This document shows positions 23,501 through 38,000 of a DNA stretch of 64,000 nucleotides, piece after piece (position 1 is the first letter of the stretch; each line of letters begins with the position of its first letter). The position numbers and the translations under genes were made by a program. The notes under the pieces are model-generated. The model had not been told where the DNA came from. It did no database searches and saw nothing but the letters and a program-made list of their open reading frames with translations. The stretch is from Wuchereria bancrofti. Taxonomy: Eukaryota; Nematoda; Chromadorea; Rhabditida; Onchocercidae. The stretch is from NCBI GenBank assembly GCA_005281725.1, contig SSBO01000003.1, forward strand, positions 7,538,575 to 7,602,574. Reading direction: 5' to 3'.

Positions 23501-26500
23501 TACATTATTAAAATTTGCTTTTTTTTTTTGAATCAAGGAGCGATGTAATAAAGTATTAGATGTAACGAAAGCCGTTGTGTGAGATGTTGATCTGAAACGA
23601 GTGCATTTGCTTAAGCGATTATTTAACACTAAAAACGTTTGTGGGACTTTTTTTTTTGCTACACATCAAGTGATCATGCTTTTATTGCGTTGAAATTCCT
23701 TTGGAACGTAACATTCGCGGAAATTCAGATTCGCGTTCGCGGTCATCACCAGCATCACCGTTAGTTAATACTATGGCTGTTCGCTCTCATGAAATGCAAG
23801 CTCGAAGTGGGATATCACCTGATGGTGCTGATAACGAAGAAGATGTCGACCAACTGCGTGCTGAACTTTTGGAACAGGTGATGATTTGCGCAAAATATAC
23901 TGATTCCTTATAACTTACTGTTTCGTACCCGTCGTTAAAATTAACTCAATATAGTATGTTTTGCCATAATGGTATGACTAAATCTTTATATATGGAGAAT
24001 TAGCTCTTTCCTTCAAGAAAAAAATCGGACAATTTACAAGAACTGTTTTCATTCATTCTTGTAGTATATAATCTTACCTATTATCTTTTTACATTTCTTC
24101 ACATTATTATGGCACCGAAAAAATTAACTATGTTTACAGATAATGCATAGAAAGAATTACAAGAAGTTAACATTGTGGAAACCATCACCTGAAGAAGGTG
24201 AATTAAGTAGTGCAAATTCGGAAGAACAAAGTGCTCTTGGTAGTAATGAAAAGCCAAGTTCCAGTTGCAGGTATTTTTTTGAAAGATTCCTCTATCTGGA
24301 TCATTTTAAAAATTTTAAGTTGCAGTTAAAAAGCGAACAAACAAACAAAAAACGAAAGAACTCGTAGTACTAAAAAGTCAGTCTCACTGAATTTATGAGT
24401 TTTGTTTGTAGGACCGAAACGCACTATTCTAAAAGATTTGCAAATGTCGTAGAACAAAACCGGAAGCCTGAAGTAAATCGGAAGGTTTGTTGGTTTTTGT
24501 TCTGGATTAATTGCTTGCTCATTAGATGTTATTCGTACTTTGGTACCTAGTGATACAGAAAAATTTTCAGCGTTCAAGGAAGGATGATTCTTTATCAAGT
24601 GGTAGTGATGATGGACAAGTTCAAGACTACCGCATTAAGTTATCACGGAAAAGAAAAGAAAATTTTCGAGAAACTATTCCCAAAAAGTAAATCAATTTAA
24701 TAGTTATTTTTAAATTCTTTTCGGAATAATATGTTATTCTCTGTATGCTTTGCTTTATATGATTGATTAATTAAATTAATTAATTAAATTAATCAAATCC
24801 AGAACTACTAGTCTACCTTACTGAGCAAATTTGCTGAATTGGTAAGGGTATTTTGCTTCAATTACTGATTTATTGTTTGCTGATTGCTTGCCGATTTAGA
24901 ATGGTTTCAAACCCAGGGACTCCTTATTTTATTTATGTATATTTAATGCAGGTCACGTTGGAAATCAAAAGAATTTGGCAGTATATCCGGAATAGAACTG
25001 AGGAAGACTGAAAATTGGCAACATATGATTGATGTTGAAAAGAAAGTATTAAAGGAAATTGAAAGGAAATTAAGGCATCGTGATGACCAAAAATGCGTCA
25101 CGAGAAGAAAACGTGATAACTTTTTGGTTAGAAGTTATGGTTTCTTTATTGTTCGTCGTTAATTTCGAATTAATTTAATGAAATCTGAATAGTGTTGTAA
25201 TTATGTGCTGATACGCTGAGGTACATTAATAATCAAAAGATACTGTTGATTATTAGTAAGCTTAGGCCTTCGAAGCTTTATCATATTGTAAAATGTGGTC
25301 AATATAATTTGATGGCATCACTTATAAAGGGAGCTGTAGTAGATGACAATAAATTCCGATAATTTTGATGCATTAAAAATCCTAATTTACTAATGATTCT
25401 TTGCAAAATTCTTTAGGAGAGAGCGAATCGTTGTGCTCGTCGGCTTGGTGTTCTTGAAGCGGAGATAGAAGTGCTTCGGTGTGATCAAGAAAAGGCAAAG
25501 GGTCGTCTATCTTATTTGGAACGACAATTGAATAAAGAACAATTTGAAGAGAACTCTAAGGATGTAGAGAAGAAGACATTTGGGAAAAAAGAAGGCAGAC
25601 GAATAGAACGATTGATAGACGAAGCGGAATCGAGGAAAAATATAAACATAGACATTGGGCATGCTTATGACCCTACTGAGATAGTGGTCAAGTCGGAAAA
25701 TGGTGCAGAAGGATTGAGAACGATAAAAACATGCGTTTTAGAACATTCTGAACCAATGAGTACAACCATTACGATGGATTGCTCTGATGACCGAGATGAT
25801 GTTTCGAGGCCTACAAGTAGTAGTAGTAGTGGATCCCAGCATTCTTCTATAGATATATTAGGGTTTACAATTTTTGCATTATAATTCTTATTATTTTTGT
25901 TTTGGCCTATTCTTTTGTCACACCAATTAAATGATAAGTCGAAAATACTAATAAATTGCATAGATTTATTCAAGTTACCATTTAATTCAACATTAAAAGT
26001 ACAGTTAAATCATTAATTGTAGTTCAATTTGCAATATAGGAATTTCATTAATTGGCATGAATCTTAATGGAGACTACTTTCTAAGTATATTAGATATGAA
26101 TGCATCAAAGAAATAGGTTTTGATTGTTAATGAAATATGCAACATTAAGATGGTTTTCAGGGATTCTGATATAATCGAGTTATCAGATTCAACTGACTCA
26201 ATGAATGGTCTTATTACAGCAATGCGTGAGTTGGAGCAGGAAGAGTTAGAAGCAAATTATATTACAGAAGCTACAACTGCGAATAGCTCCACTGTTTATC
26301 AAGGAAGTCCAGAGCCAGAGAGAACGATCAGTCGTACTGTAACACTAAGCGAAAAAGATGTTAATGAACTTAAAAATAATCCGTTAATTATGTTTAACGG
26401 GTATCGGTACGTACATGCAATTTTAAGATAGTGTATTTCGGATTGATTTTTGCACTTTTATTTTGTTACTGCTTTCTAAAATATTTCGTTAATGATTTTA

Positions 26501-28144
26501 TAATTATTCCTTAATGTTTGTCTATGGAGCATTTTACGACAATTTCTACATTGAAAATGAGCAGCTTGATATTATAGAAATGTGGTAGAAATGATTGTCT
26601 TAAAATGCTTCAACTAATTCTAGATCTAAATTTCATGTCTAGGACGGCAAAGAGGATGATGGTTGCTACCTTGCTCACAAAGTCGAGGAAAAGGGAATAA
26701 CAGTGCTTGCAATGCGATGTCGATTCTCGACAAATTTTGATAGTCAAATATTTTTTATAAATAAAACAGCCATTACAGCAATAATTTTGTTTACTATCAA
26801 TCGAGCCAATTTCAGCATATGTCCAACATTCCCTTACCGTATGATTGCTCATCGAGCTTTGTCAAACAAGTTGGATCCGTTGAAACCGCTTTGTTACTAT
26901 GAATTATTAGGAAGATGCGTTGATCCAACATGTCCAATGTTCGTTTGTTTGATTTTGATCACACTGCAAAGGTCAGTGAAGTACGTCTAAAGTAACGCAT
27001 GATTTTGCAACACTTACAGGCAACATGAAAAGGATTATTTATTAACCGATGAGGAATTGATATGTAGTGTATTGACTTATTGTCCGAATCTTTGCCCACC
27101 TAAAAAAATGTTCTGTAAGTTTATTTTGTGATTTCCGTCTGATATGTTGAATATTTTTCGTTTGCATTCATGTTCAGGATGTGTGTAGAGTGATATTGTC
27201 TAGATGACTAAAGAAAGATTTGTTTAATTTTGTGTATATTATTATATCGAAGAGTGATTATTCAGAAAAGATACGTTGCACTTAATTAATGATACACGAA
27301 GCTTAGAAAGAGAGAGAATGGTTTTAAACTGTGGAACTTTAATTCTGGATCCTTTAAATTTGCTTTGCACTTAACTTTAGGTAGCCATTTTGCTACTTCT
27401 ACCTTTTCAGCCGAATATGCTCGTGAAATGTTGAAAGAACATGAAGCAGAATCAGTAGGCGAAATTATCGAGAATATGTTGAAAAGCCTTCCGGATACCG
27501 AACGTCGAATAAGAGTTTGTGAGATGGCTACTAAATGTAGGCTACCAGCGAGATGGTCGTCGAAAGGTCATTTTGTTTTCAGAAAAGTTTCTTTGCGATT
27601 GTTAGAGTTCCCAGTTATTTAGTACAATGAAAAAATAATTTTTATTGTTGTCTAGATGACTAAAGTCTAAACGTTTGTTCTTTACTATTTAAGAATAAGA
27701 ACTGTCGGTTACTGTGTTGAGTAAGTCAATCTATTCCATTAGTTGACTTTTTGCTTTTCAGATGCAGTAGACGAATTTTTGCTTTTCAGAAAGCGAAAAA
27801 ATACTTTTCGAACAAGAAATATTTTGGTATACTTTTCCGGGATTGGAAAAGTATACCGAAATTCATGGAAATTTTATATAATGGTAACAAAAACAGCTAG
27901 ATTTCTCATAATTGTGATGCGTCTTCTAATGTGACGTATTCACTTGTTATGCATAACTATATAGCTGGTGGACTGTTACATCCTACTGTCGAATCCTAAA
28001 GAAAAACAATACTTTCGACTTCAAATTATTCATTGTTTCAAATTCTAACTAAGTGACAAATCCTCATGCAGTGTTAAAGTTTTTTTAGACGATGAATCCA
28101 TAGAATATGAAGTACCTCAGCAATCCCATCAGTTTTCGCTGTAA
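20540..28144 (+). CDS. ZFC3H1: ZFC3H1-like zinc-finger protein, 944 aa
   Basis: Exons: 20540-20625, 21628-21742, 21989-22181, 22410-22499, 22750-22957, 23339-23460, 23729-23877, 24140-24270, 24412-24484, 24571-24686, 24952-25126, 25417-25862, 26161-26410, 26643-26938, 27020-27114, 27411-27566, 27790-27850, 28072-28144. Phases close to 944 residues. ZFC3H1 partners MTR4 in the nuclear PAXT complex that sends polyadenylated RNAs to the exosome (family knowledge). Seen here: an acidic start (LEDGEIEDDDD) like the human LEDGEISDDD, further EEGEI and EEGEL motifs, charged coiled-coil around 428-540, and the family zinc finger at about 801-818 (CYYELLGRCVDPTCPMQH, C-x7-C-x4-C-x3-H). It has about half the length of the human protein, and I see no long C-terminal helical repeats. 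Exon 14 includes an odd hydrophobic AT-rich stretch (26747-26816) that looks intronic but is in frame. Exon choices at 22181, 22957 and 27790 rest on phase. Confidence 0.78.
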
Positions 28145-29462
28145 ATGGTAAAATCTACGTGAGGTGAGTGATTACGATTATGGTTTTCGTACTCTATAGA
28201 CGGTTATTGCGTACCTTCCGTGTTATTCTTGTCCATCACTCATATTAGTTTAAACTTTATCATTACATGCTCATTATCATTTTATTACCGTTTTTGTTTC
28301 TGTTATGCTTTTATATTCGTTTAATCAAAGTGCTGCCCTCTCGTTGCTCTTCTGGGATATTTAATCTTATTTATGTATATATTTAAACTCGAAAAACTTG
28401 TTTTGCGAAGAGATGAGGCAACGAAGAACAGAAGAAAATGTATCATCAGCAGCGTCTGCGAGTGATTACTTCATAATAATGCTGTTTGAAATCTGCAGTT
28501 TATCATTCTAAAATTTTGTAAATTTTTTGTCTTTGCTATAATTCATATAGCAATTCAAACAGAATAAAAAGTAATTCACTTCCATTCTCGTTCTAATTTT
28601 TCCTTCAACTCATATTTGGTAATGCACCAAATTGTGTACTTAAGCGTATTTGCGATTGAAAAATATGATGACAGCTCAAAAGATGTTTTTAATAGGCAGA
28701 CAACTGGTGGTTACAGCAAATTTTTTAATGTTGCTCAAGAAATAAAAAAGAAATGAAGATAAATTCTAGTTTGGTTGCGTTTTCCGGTTGCTTAACAAGT
28801 AACTAGATGTAAGATGGATTTTACACACGGTTCAACAATAATAAGTCAATAAGTCCAATAAGTCGGAGAAGTGTTTTGTTTATTAAATATTTTAGGTCTT
28901 AAAGATAGGTACTTTTTTCTTTTTTACTCTGATATTAAATTTTTCAATATATTTATATCATTTGGAATTATTTAATTAGTTTATAGTTTCTCAACGTACA
29001 ATATTAGATATATTTTGCAGCATATTATGTTTATATTTCATGCATTTTACACTGCATACAAATTTATCATCCGGGATGTAACACAGCGTTCTATTTAAAG
29101 AAAAGAAATAAGGAAGGACATGGAAAACAGAAATGAAAGTTTGGGGAGAAATATGGAGGAAGTAATGGTTTAGATTCAAGTAATTCAGAATTTAAGGATA
29201 CTATATTAAACTTAGAGATACGTTTAAGACTTCATTGTTAGTCGTTCATTAATTTTATTATCAATTAGTCCGCAACTTGTCAAAGCTAGCAAAATATTAG
29301 TGTTCACTGATAATTTTCCACAAGCATTTTTTACAGTACAAATAGTGCGAAATAACAACTGAAATGGTTTCATTATGGAATGACTTAATTGCTCGAGTTT
29401 TTCGTTCACATTTGTGAATTGAAATATGGATGAATTGAATATTAAAATTTAGAAGTACTGAT
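28145..29462. other. Intergenic region between ZFC3H1-like and DDOST
   Basis: No gene supported. AATAAA at 28563-28568 is a possible poly(A) signal for the upstream gene. A strong donor-like GAGGTGAGT just after the stop (near 28162) could mark an intron in the 3' UTR. AATTTAG about 11 bases before the DDOST ATG may be a spliced-leader acceptor. Confidence 0.45.
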
Positions 29463-32400
29463 ATGGCAATATCTTGGAGTTATCTACTGCTGGCTACCAT
29501 TTCGGTAGTTTTGCTACAAATTGTACCAGGGATCAACTCTGGAAAAATATTAGTTTTGGTGGATAATTTCAGTGTCAGGGAAACACATTCTATTTTCTTG
29601 AAATCCTTACGAGGTAAGTAGTAATTAATTTGTTGTTTTTTTTATTGGAATCAGTTGCATAAGTTTTTTAACCGATGATTTTAGTCACTCTTTCATAAAT
29701 GGATGTATTTCTCACTCATAATTCATATTGTATGATTCTTAAATGGCTTCCGTTTTCTGTTCCTTGTTTTTTTTACCATTAACAAATTGGTTAAAAATAA
29801 TCAATAAATAATGCACGAGATAACTGAAGGAATAATCTGTGGAACTCCGAGAAGTTTTATTAAAAAAAAAAAAAAGAAAAAACAGCAATGGAGGATTTGT
29901 TTCGTACTTCAGAAAGAGGACACCAGTTGACTATAAAAGCAGCAGATGATCAAACATTAACTCTCACAAAGTATGGCGAACATCTCTACGATCATCTTAT
30001 AATTTTTGCCCCTGGAGTTGACGGTAACATTCTAATTTTACATCATTCTTTTTATCTTCATATTTTCTTGAATTTGCATCTTTCAATTTACATCCATTGA
30101 GAAAATATAGATTTATACTTCAAGCGGAAAAAATGAAGCAGCATGATATGTTTGCTAGCTTATGTCTTTTTTCCTTTATTTAAGAATTGGCTTAAATAAA
30201 TGTTTAAGTTCAGATTTGGTTAAAACTTTTTAATGCAACAGTAAGCACAATAAGCACAAAGATGCAAGGTTTTTAAATACAAGAATAATTCATATGTGCT
30301 TCTGTTAGGTGATAAACAGATTTTTAGCAAATACTTATGGTACAGTTAAAATGTATGCCTTTAATGCTTATCAAAGAGCTTAACAAAAGAAAATCATTGT
30401 TAGCAAGATTAGTGAATGGATATAACCAGACAAAATGTACTGATAAAATAAAAGATATAAGACATAGCAGGATATCTCTGAGATATATGCTGAATCTAGT
30501 TAATACAAAACTATTTTTTGTAAAATCTGATTTTCATCTTTATTGTTGCGCAGAACTTTATATTACTTTGATGAGACAAATTATTATTTAATCTTTGTGT
30601 GTATTTCAAAGGTTGTGTGATATTTCAAAGAATCATTGCTAACACCAATATTAGAAATTTATTTATGGCATTAAAATCACAAATTCTTATTTCTTGTTTT
30701 TATTATAGAATTTGGAGGAACGATTAATGTCAAAGCTATAACATCTTTTATTGATGATGGTGGCAATGTATTAGTGACAGCAGGAACACGCGTCGGTGAT
30801 GCTTTACATGATTTGGCTGCTGAGAATGGTTTCGAATTTGATGAGAATCAAACTTTTGTTATTGATCATTTGAATTACGACACCGTTCTTGTGAGCTTTA
30901 GTTTTTAAATTTGATTCTGCTAATTTGTGATTAGGTTTATTTATATCTCCGTTTATTTTTATATCGTGTTTTGATAACTATTTGAAAAGTTTTACAAAAG
31001 ATGTATTTCCCCAGATCACTTCACTTTTAGTTTTATTTATGCAATTTCTTGTTCCTTATACTTCTGAGACTTCTTACATTTTATCAGTCATTTTTTTTCG
31101 TCGCACGCCGATGAAGAAGTGGTTTTTTCTTAAATGATAATTCTAATTCCCAGAAAACTGGTAAACGAGTCAAATTAAGTAGAGAATTTATTAATAGAAA
31201 AACTGTAATTTTCAGTAACAGCTAAAACCATGTTTTGAAGTTGTTCACAGGTATTTCTTAACTTCATCAAATGAGTTACAGGATGAAGGCGACCATACAA
31301 CAATTGTAGCTGATCCATCAAACCTTTTGTCTGCTCCAATGATTGTAGGAAAAACACGACAGACTAATCCTATTCTATTCCGAGGAGTAGCTTTAATTGC
31401 TGATAAGGCGAATCTGCTTCGTCTGGAAATACTTTCTGCTTCAACAACTGCTTATTCATTCAATCCTCGTGAAAAAATTGAAGAAGTATGTTTTTAAACT
31501 TGCATAATTTTAATTAAAATAATCTATGAAAACGAAGATAATTAACTAGTAGGAAGAATAGTGATTCTCCGTAAATATTCTGTTTCAGTAATGAAAATTG
31601 TTGCTATCAAAAAAAAAAAATTCAATAACAGAGATAAAATCTTCAAAGATATAAGATTTGAAATTTGCGAATTGGAAAAATATCGAAATGCAATTTAAAT
31701 TTAATTTTAACTAAAATTTTTGTAAAGAATTTATTATACTGCAGAGAAATTTGGATGCTTCGAACATGGACAAGAGTTACTTTTTTTTCTTCATTTCAGT
31801 ATCCAGGTGCTGTGGGACGATCGACATTGTTGATTGGTGCTATTCAGGCTCGGAATAATGCTCGTGTTCTATTGAGTGGTTCGATTGCCATGTTTAGCGA
31901 TGCTTTTATGAGTGCCAATGTCAGCAAATATGCATCGGAAACTAAGTATTTTGAATTATTTTTCCAATTTTTCTAGTAGTTTTTCACAAAATTTTAATTA
32001 TTATTTGATCAGGATTTGTCTTCTCCTTCAAAAAATACCATTCCAAACCAATGGTATCACTCATTGAAAAAATTAAGCGAACTATGAGATCAGTTTCTTA
32101 ATTCTTTTTTTGGTTAAATCATTGGTAATTCCGAATATATTTTTTATTTATCCAGATATGAATATCTTAAAGAAGATTTTGTTTTAGGCTTCAAAAAAGT
32201 GGGAATCTCGAGTTACTAACGGAATTGAGCAAATGGGTGTTCATGGAGAAAGGTGTTCTGAGAGTTAAGAGTGTTTCGCATCATAAGGCATGTCTGTTAT
32301 CATTATTTTCCCGGGTGTGTGCTGTTGATAAAAATGCTGTGGAGATTCCAGGTTCCATGGGTATAAATTTCTATGGAACTAGTTTAAAACGAACGAACTT

Positions 32401-33625
32401 AAGTTTTGCTAGGACTTTCTATAGACTTTGCATCATTTTACTTTTTGTTACTTTATTGAATTCAGGTTGGTGAAAAGAGTCCTCCACGAGAGTATACTAT
32501 TATGGATAATGTTGAATATACGATTGAAATTGAAGAGCTCAATAATGGAAAATGGGAACCGTTCAAAGGCGATGATGTTCAACTAGAATTTACCCGTATT
32601 GATCCATTTATTCGGACAACTCTCAAAAATTACAGTACGTTTTCAATTTAATTCCAATAGTTTGTTTTCGAGCTTTTTTCTGCAGTACTTTTGCTGCTAG
32701 AGTTTAAGGTCAGAACTTTAATAATATACCAACAAATAATGCGTAACCTACTTGAAATCTTTGAAGGATTAATTCCTCTGCCTTTTTTTAACCGCTGACA
32801 GCAAGGTGTCCAGATCAAATTTTCTACTAGATATTAAAAGATGAATTTAGTGAATTTATATCTTATCCTGTATAAACAAATTATTATCCTAATGTGTTTT
32901 GTTGCTTCATTAGATTTGCAACAGTTTATTATAGATGGCAAATTGAAAACACAGTTTAAACTTCCTGATGTTTATGGTGTGTTTAAATTCATGGTCGATT
33001 ATCGTCGCATCGGGTATACACATTTGTTGGATGTGCAACAGGTGGGCAATAACCATCTATTATAAAATAATAGATATCTGATAGTAAGATATTGTAGCAT
33101 TAATAACTTTTATCAACTTTAAATTTAAAACTCTCTTGATATTGTTAGGTTTAGCCGTGGGAAGACTTATAAAAAAGAGAATGTTCTATATCTTCTGAAA
33201 TGACATTTGAGATGTTGTTTGGATATTTAAGTGAAAAGATGGATAATGTGAAAAAATAAATGACAAAATATAGGGATGAAATAATCGTTAGACAATTTTT
33301 CATTTTCCATATACAACTAAGCTGTTGTACATATATTTGGTAATAAAGATGGATCTTTATGAAAATGTATTGAAAAGATAATAAAATTTTGTTTACCCTA
33401 TTTTTTGATCATATTATTCTTTTTAATTTTTGATCTTTGACATGCAGCATTTTTATTCAATTTCAGGTATCTGTTCGACCACTGCAACATACCCAGTATG
33501 AGCGTTTTATCTATAGTGCATATCCTTACTATGTTTCAGCATTTTCGATGATGATAGGAGTTGTTCTATTCTCATGCGTCTTTCTCTATCACAAAGAACC
33601 ATCAAAAGATGTAAAAAAGGACTAA
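29463..33625 (+). CDS. ostb-1: Oligosaccharyltransferase 48 kDa subunit (DDOST/OST48)
   Basis: Nine exons: 29463-29613, 29886-30023, 30709-30890, 31282-31485, 31800-31945, 32188-32287, 32466-32634, 32914-33041, 33467-33625, giving 458 residues (human about 456). It is an essential subunit of the ER oligosaccharyltransferase, which moves the glycan from dolichol to Asn of nascent proteins. Seen here: an N-terminal signal peptide ([17 protein letters not shown]), then the family blocks [92 protein letters not shown] and [16 protein letters not shown]-terminal membrane span ([20 protein letters not shown]) ends in a short lysine-rich cytosolic tail (KDVKKD). Oddity: the intron after exon 6 begins AAG|GCATGT, a GC donor. 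AATAAA follows at 33653-33658. Confidence 0.96.
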
Positions 33626-35097
33626 TTTTTGTTTGTTTGTTAGTTTTTAACAAATAAACAAAAGTTCGTTTGTTAATTCGTTAGTTATTTGATATACCTT
33701 TACACGGATTAATTAAGTTATTATAAAGCTTATAGTCTTCATAATTCTCACTTTTGGGATAGTTTGTAGTAATCTTTTTAACAAGTTGTTTAATATCCAT
33801 TTTTACGCGAAATCAAAAAGGTACAGTTATCATTAGAGACTAATGGTTTTTTACATCAGCGAAATCATATTCCGGCATATAGTGATGTATAAAGTGCCTA
33901 CAGAAAAGACTCATACTGTCAGTTCTAGTTTGTAAGTTCTAGGTTGTTTCATTTAATCATTTCACTAAAAATGTTTCATTTATTGGTACCAATCAACGTT
34001 ATTACCATAATATTCACAAGTTACCGATTAGTTTCACATTTATCTCTCGACTAGTCCATAAATTTGTTTATCTTATTTTCAAAATTTCAAACATTATAGT
34101 TGACTTTCCTATTTCTTCCTTTATCAGAGGAAGCTCATTAGATTCAAATTCAATTAATTATTATGAAGACAAACAGCTAAATGAGCGGGATGTTGGTGTG
34201 TGAGACGTATTTGTTTATCTCTTTCTTTGGGTATTTTGTTAAGTTTTTTGAAGTAGTGTAAATCTGTTGTTATTTTCGTTTATTGTTAATAAATAATATT
34301 AATCTTGGAAACTTTTCAATAAGTATTCAGCAGGAAGTGACAGATATATTGGATAAATTGGGTGAATATGGTATCTGTATTGAGTTCCTAAAATTTCAGT
34401 ATGTATTTGTTTGTCTAATGCACGCAGCACTCGGAAAAGTGCCAAAATATACGAATATATTTCCCAATAGCTTAACAACACCAAAAAGAAAAGTAATTTA
34501 TACAACAGTATGATGAAAAATGCATTCGTGTACGGACAACACCCAACATTTTTTGCAAAAATTAATAAATTTAAATTTCATTTCACATGGAAAACAAAAA
34601 TATTAGATTGAAGTTTCATTCCATAAAACAAAAAATTTTTTTTATTCACAAGACAATACAATAATAAAAGTGAATAATAACAAAAAAAAAAAAAAAAAAA
34701 AAAGAATGGATATGATGCAAAAAAAGGAGTAAAATTATATTAGAGGTATGAAATTATGTATTTCATCCATGACTGGATTGGAAATGCTTATTAATTAATC
34801 CGTCAATTTTCGAGTAAATCAAAAGATTTTCAATAATTATAAATTGAAATCGTAGGAAAAGAAATTTTAGACAAGAAAAGATATCATAACATTCTTTTTC
34901 CTATCCATTTGATTATCACAGTAACTTTCGAAAAATCATACGATGAAATTATAAAAAAAAAAATATTGCTTATCATTTCATAAATATTACATCTCCAAAA
35001 ACATTTTTGAATTAAAAAATGAATTGATAATAATATTTCACTCATTTGTAATTCTGAATTTCATAAATACACTCGAGGTACAATAATAATAATCAGT
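33626..35097. other. Convergent 3' intergenic region
   Basis: DDOST (plus) and the RAP1GAP-like gene (minus) end facing this stretch. It contains AATAAA at 33653 for DDOST and TTTATT at 34641-34646 as a possible minus-strand poly(A) signal. An open frame on the plus strand at 34283-34513 shows no recognisable family. Confidence 0.5.
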
Positions 35098-38000
35098 TTA
35101 GGTAGTAGTAGTTGTTGTTGTGATAATAGGAATAGGAGTAGTAGTAACAGTAGTAGTGGTAGTAAGTGTATGATTTTGTTGATGAATTTCATTATAATTT
35201 TCATTTGGCAATGATCGACGTAACATTTTACGTAATCTTGCAATTTCTTCATTTGCTTTATCCAAATCACCAGCTAATATTGATTGTCTGAAAATAAAAT
35301 TTTTACAATTAGCTTATTTTGTAATAAAAACATTTTAATCCTAATTTTAATCTTAAATTATAATCAATATTACAATCTAATGTATTGTAAATAATTATAA
35401 TAATATTAATTTAAATTATTAATGAAAGATGCAAAAGAAATATAATATTTAAATTACCGTTCTTTCAATTTTTTAATATCTGTTTTACAAGTAACATTTT
35501 GACGTAATAAATCCATTCGTTCTGTTCGTAATTTTTCTACGTCATTTAGAAGTTCATTGAGACGTTTTACTTCTTCCTCTCGTAAAGGTGCTTGACGATC
35601 AATACAAAAACTACAAGGTGTACGATTTGAATGTACCACTTCAGTGGATGATAATGATTCCTGAAAAAGATTTAGAATTAATTAAGGAAAAATTTAAATT
35701 TCAATCAATAAAAATATATGTAGAATGATACTAAACAAATAACATTTACTGCTTATTAATAATAAGAGTTAACAATATATAAAATTAGAAATTATTGACT
35801 TCTTAACAAATATGCAAACATTTTTCCCAATAATTTTCTCATTTCTTCCCAATTTGCATATTTTCTCTTTTAACCAAAAAATTTTCTGCCTCTTTCCGGA
35901 ACTTCCATAATTATCACTAAAACAAAAAAAAAAAAAAGAAAATTGTTACCAATCCGGTATCCGAATCATGTCCCATTTCAGTACTTTCATTCTCACCACT
36001 TGATAAATCCCATTCACCATGATTGTGTTTACTTAAAAGAATTTAATCTATTTTTTTATGCACAACTTTTGATTTAAACTCAAAAATTGCATTAAGCAAA
36101 AAATTTTCTCAGTATTAATTTAATGTTAAAAAAAAGATAAAAAATAAAACAATAAATTGTTACCACAAATCGCCAATTTTCAAAGCAGTATTTTGCGATG
36201 GAATTGATAAGAATAATCCAGATGAATTATCACCACGATTACCGTATGCTTCGTCTGTTTCATGATAATGCACTTGTAATGATCTGTATAATATTTACTT
36301 AATTTAATCTAACTAAAATTATTTATTAAAATTGTTGAAATTTTAATAGTACAGGAAATTTTTTATCAATTTAAAGTATAAATTTAACACATTTGATCTA
36401 AAATATAACAATAAAAATTATGAAAAAAAAAAAACAATTTACAAAATAATGGTAAAATTGCTTTTTTTTAAAATTGTTTTTATAAGTTTTCAGTTGCATA
36501 TTTTTTTTAAATGAAACATATAGAAGAGAAATATCATCATGAATTACATACTTTTTAAATTCATTAGAAGAATTTCGTTGCTGAATGCTACTTCCAGCAC
36601 CACTCGTTGATGTGGTTGAACTTCTGGAAATTGATTCGCCACAACCGTTGTATGATTTTCGTTTGGCACTTTTCGGACTATTTAAAATAGTTACTGTTGT
36701 TGGATGCTGTATGGATGATGACGCTGACACATCTTGGGAAACTGATCGTGACCTGTTAATTAGCAATGAATTAAATTCTCATTAAAATGATTTTCAGTCA
36801 TTTTTGTTTAATTTAAAATGAAAGAATAAAAAAAACAAAAATAAATTATCAATTAGGAATAAAAATGACATTGAAAATTTTATATTTTCCATATGTATAT
36901 TTTACCTTCCGGCTAATGCTTTTTTAACGGAATGAAAAATGCCGGTTGGATGTGAAATATTATCCGTTGTTTCCAGTAATGGTAAACCGTAAAATTGTGC
37001 TCGTTCCTTTAAATTACCATATAGTGCCTCTAATAACGATGAACGCGTTCGTTCCTGCAAAAAAAAACCATAATTCTTGGTAGCAATTTTAAATATTAAA
37101 TAAAAATATTAAATATCAATTTAATTTATGAATAATTGAACAATAATTAAAAAGATCAAAAAACTGCTATATATTTGATGCGTTTTTTTTTAAACATCAA
37201 ATTACTTTCGTATATATCATAAGTTAAATAATAATATTTTTTTTTAGTAATATAATACTTACAGAGTGATAGGAAGTATTAAAAATTTATTATTGATAAA
37301 ATAAGCAAATAATTTTTTTTGTCTTTAAATTTTAAGTTAAAAATTTTAGTGCAACTTACAGCAAGTTTGGCAAATTTCGTCGATTTATAAGCAGCATTTT
37401 CAGCATTGATTAATTTTGTAAGCAAAAAATTGCGAAATTCTTGGCCTTTCCGGAAAATAGATGGTGCCGGAAGAGTAGGTCCAAAAAATGGGACATCATC
37501 ACGTGCTGTTACAGATACCTAAAAGGAAAAAGAAATGATATGATATAAGTGAGATAATAAAAAGTTATATGAAAAGAAAATTTGAAATGATAATAATTAA
37601 AAGCTAAATGGTAAAAACATGGATTTAAATTCTAGGAACATCGTTAAATTAAATTGAAATTTTGTTGAAATTTTTCACAAAATTTCAACAAAATAAAACT
37701 TACACGATAGCGAACTTTTTCAGTGCATGAATCGATGGGTTGAACAACAATAAAAACATGTAAAAAATTACTTGCTATCATATCAGCAGAAAATGGTGTA
37801 TTCTCTTCCTGAAATCATTTCATAAATATTATTCAATTAACGAATAATTATTAATTATTGTTTAATATATAACAAAAACAATTAAATTTTGAATGAACGG
37901 AACAATGTTTAAATACATGAAAATTAAACTTATTAACAAATTTTTCTATTAATAAAATTAAAATTTGGTTTTTTTTCCATTTAGAAATTTAATTATTTCT

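Noticed and set aside
24780..24930. Possible tRNA or repeat in a ZFC3H1 intron (GGTTTCAAACCC near 24903)
   Set aside because: It resembles a tRNA B-box only loosely, and no matching A-box or cloverleaf could be drawn.
34283..34513. Overlapping open frames on both strands downstream of DDOST
   Set aside because: No recognisable family, no convincing splice context, and both strands are open, as expected by chance in this region.
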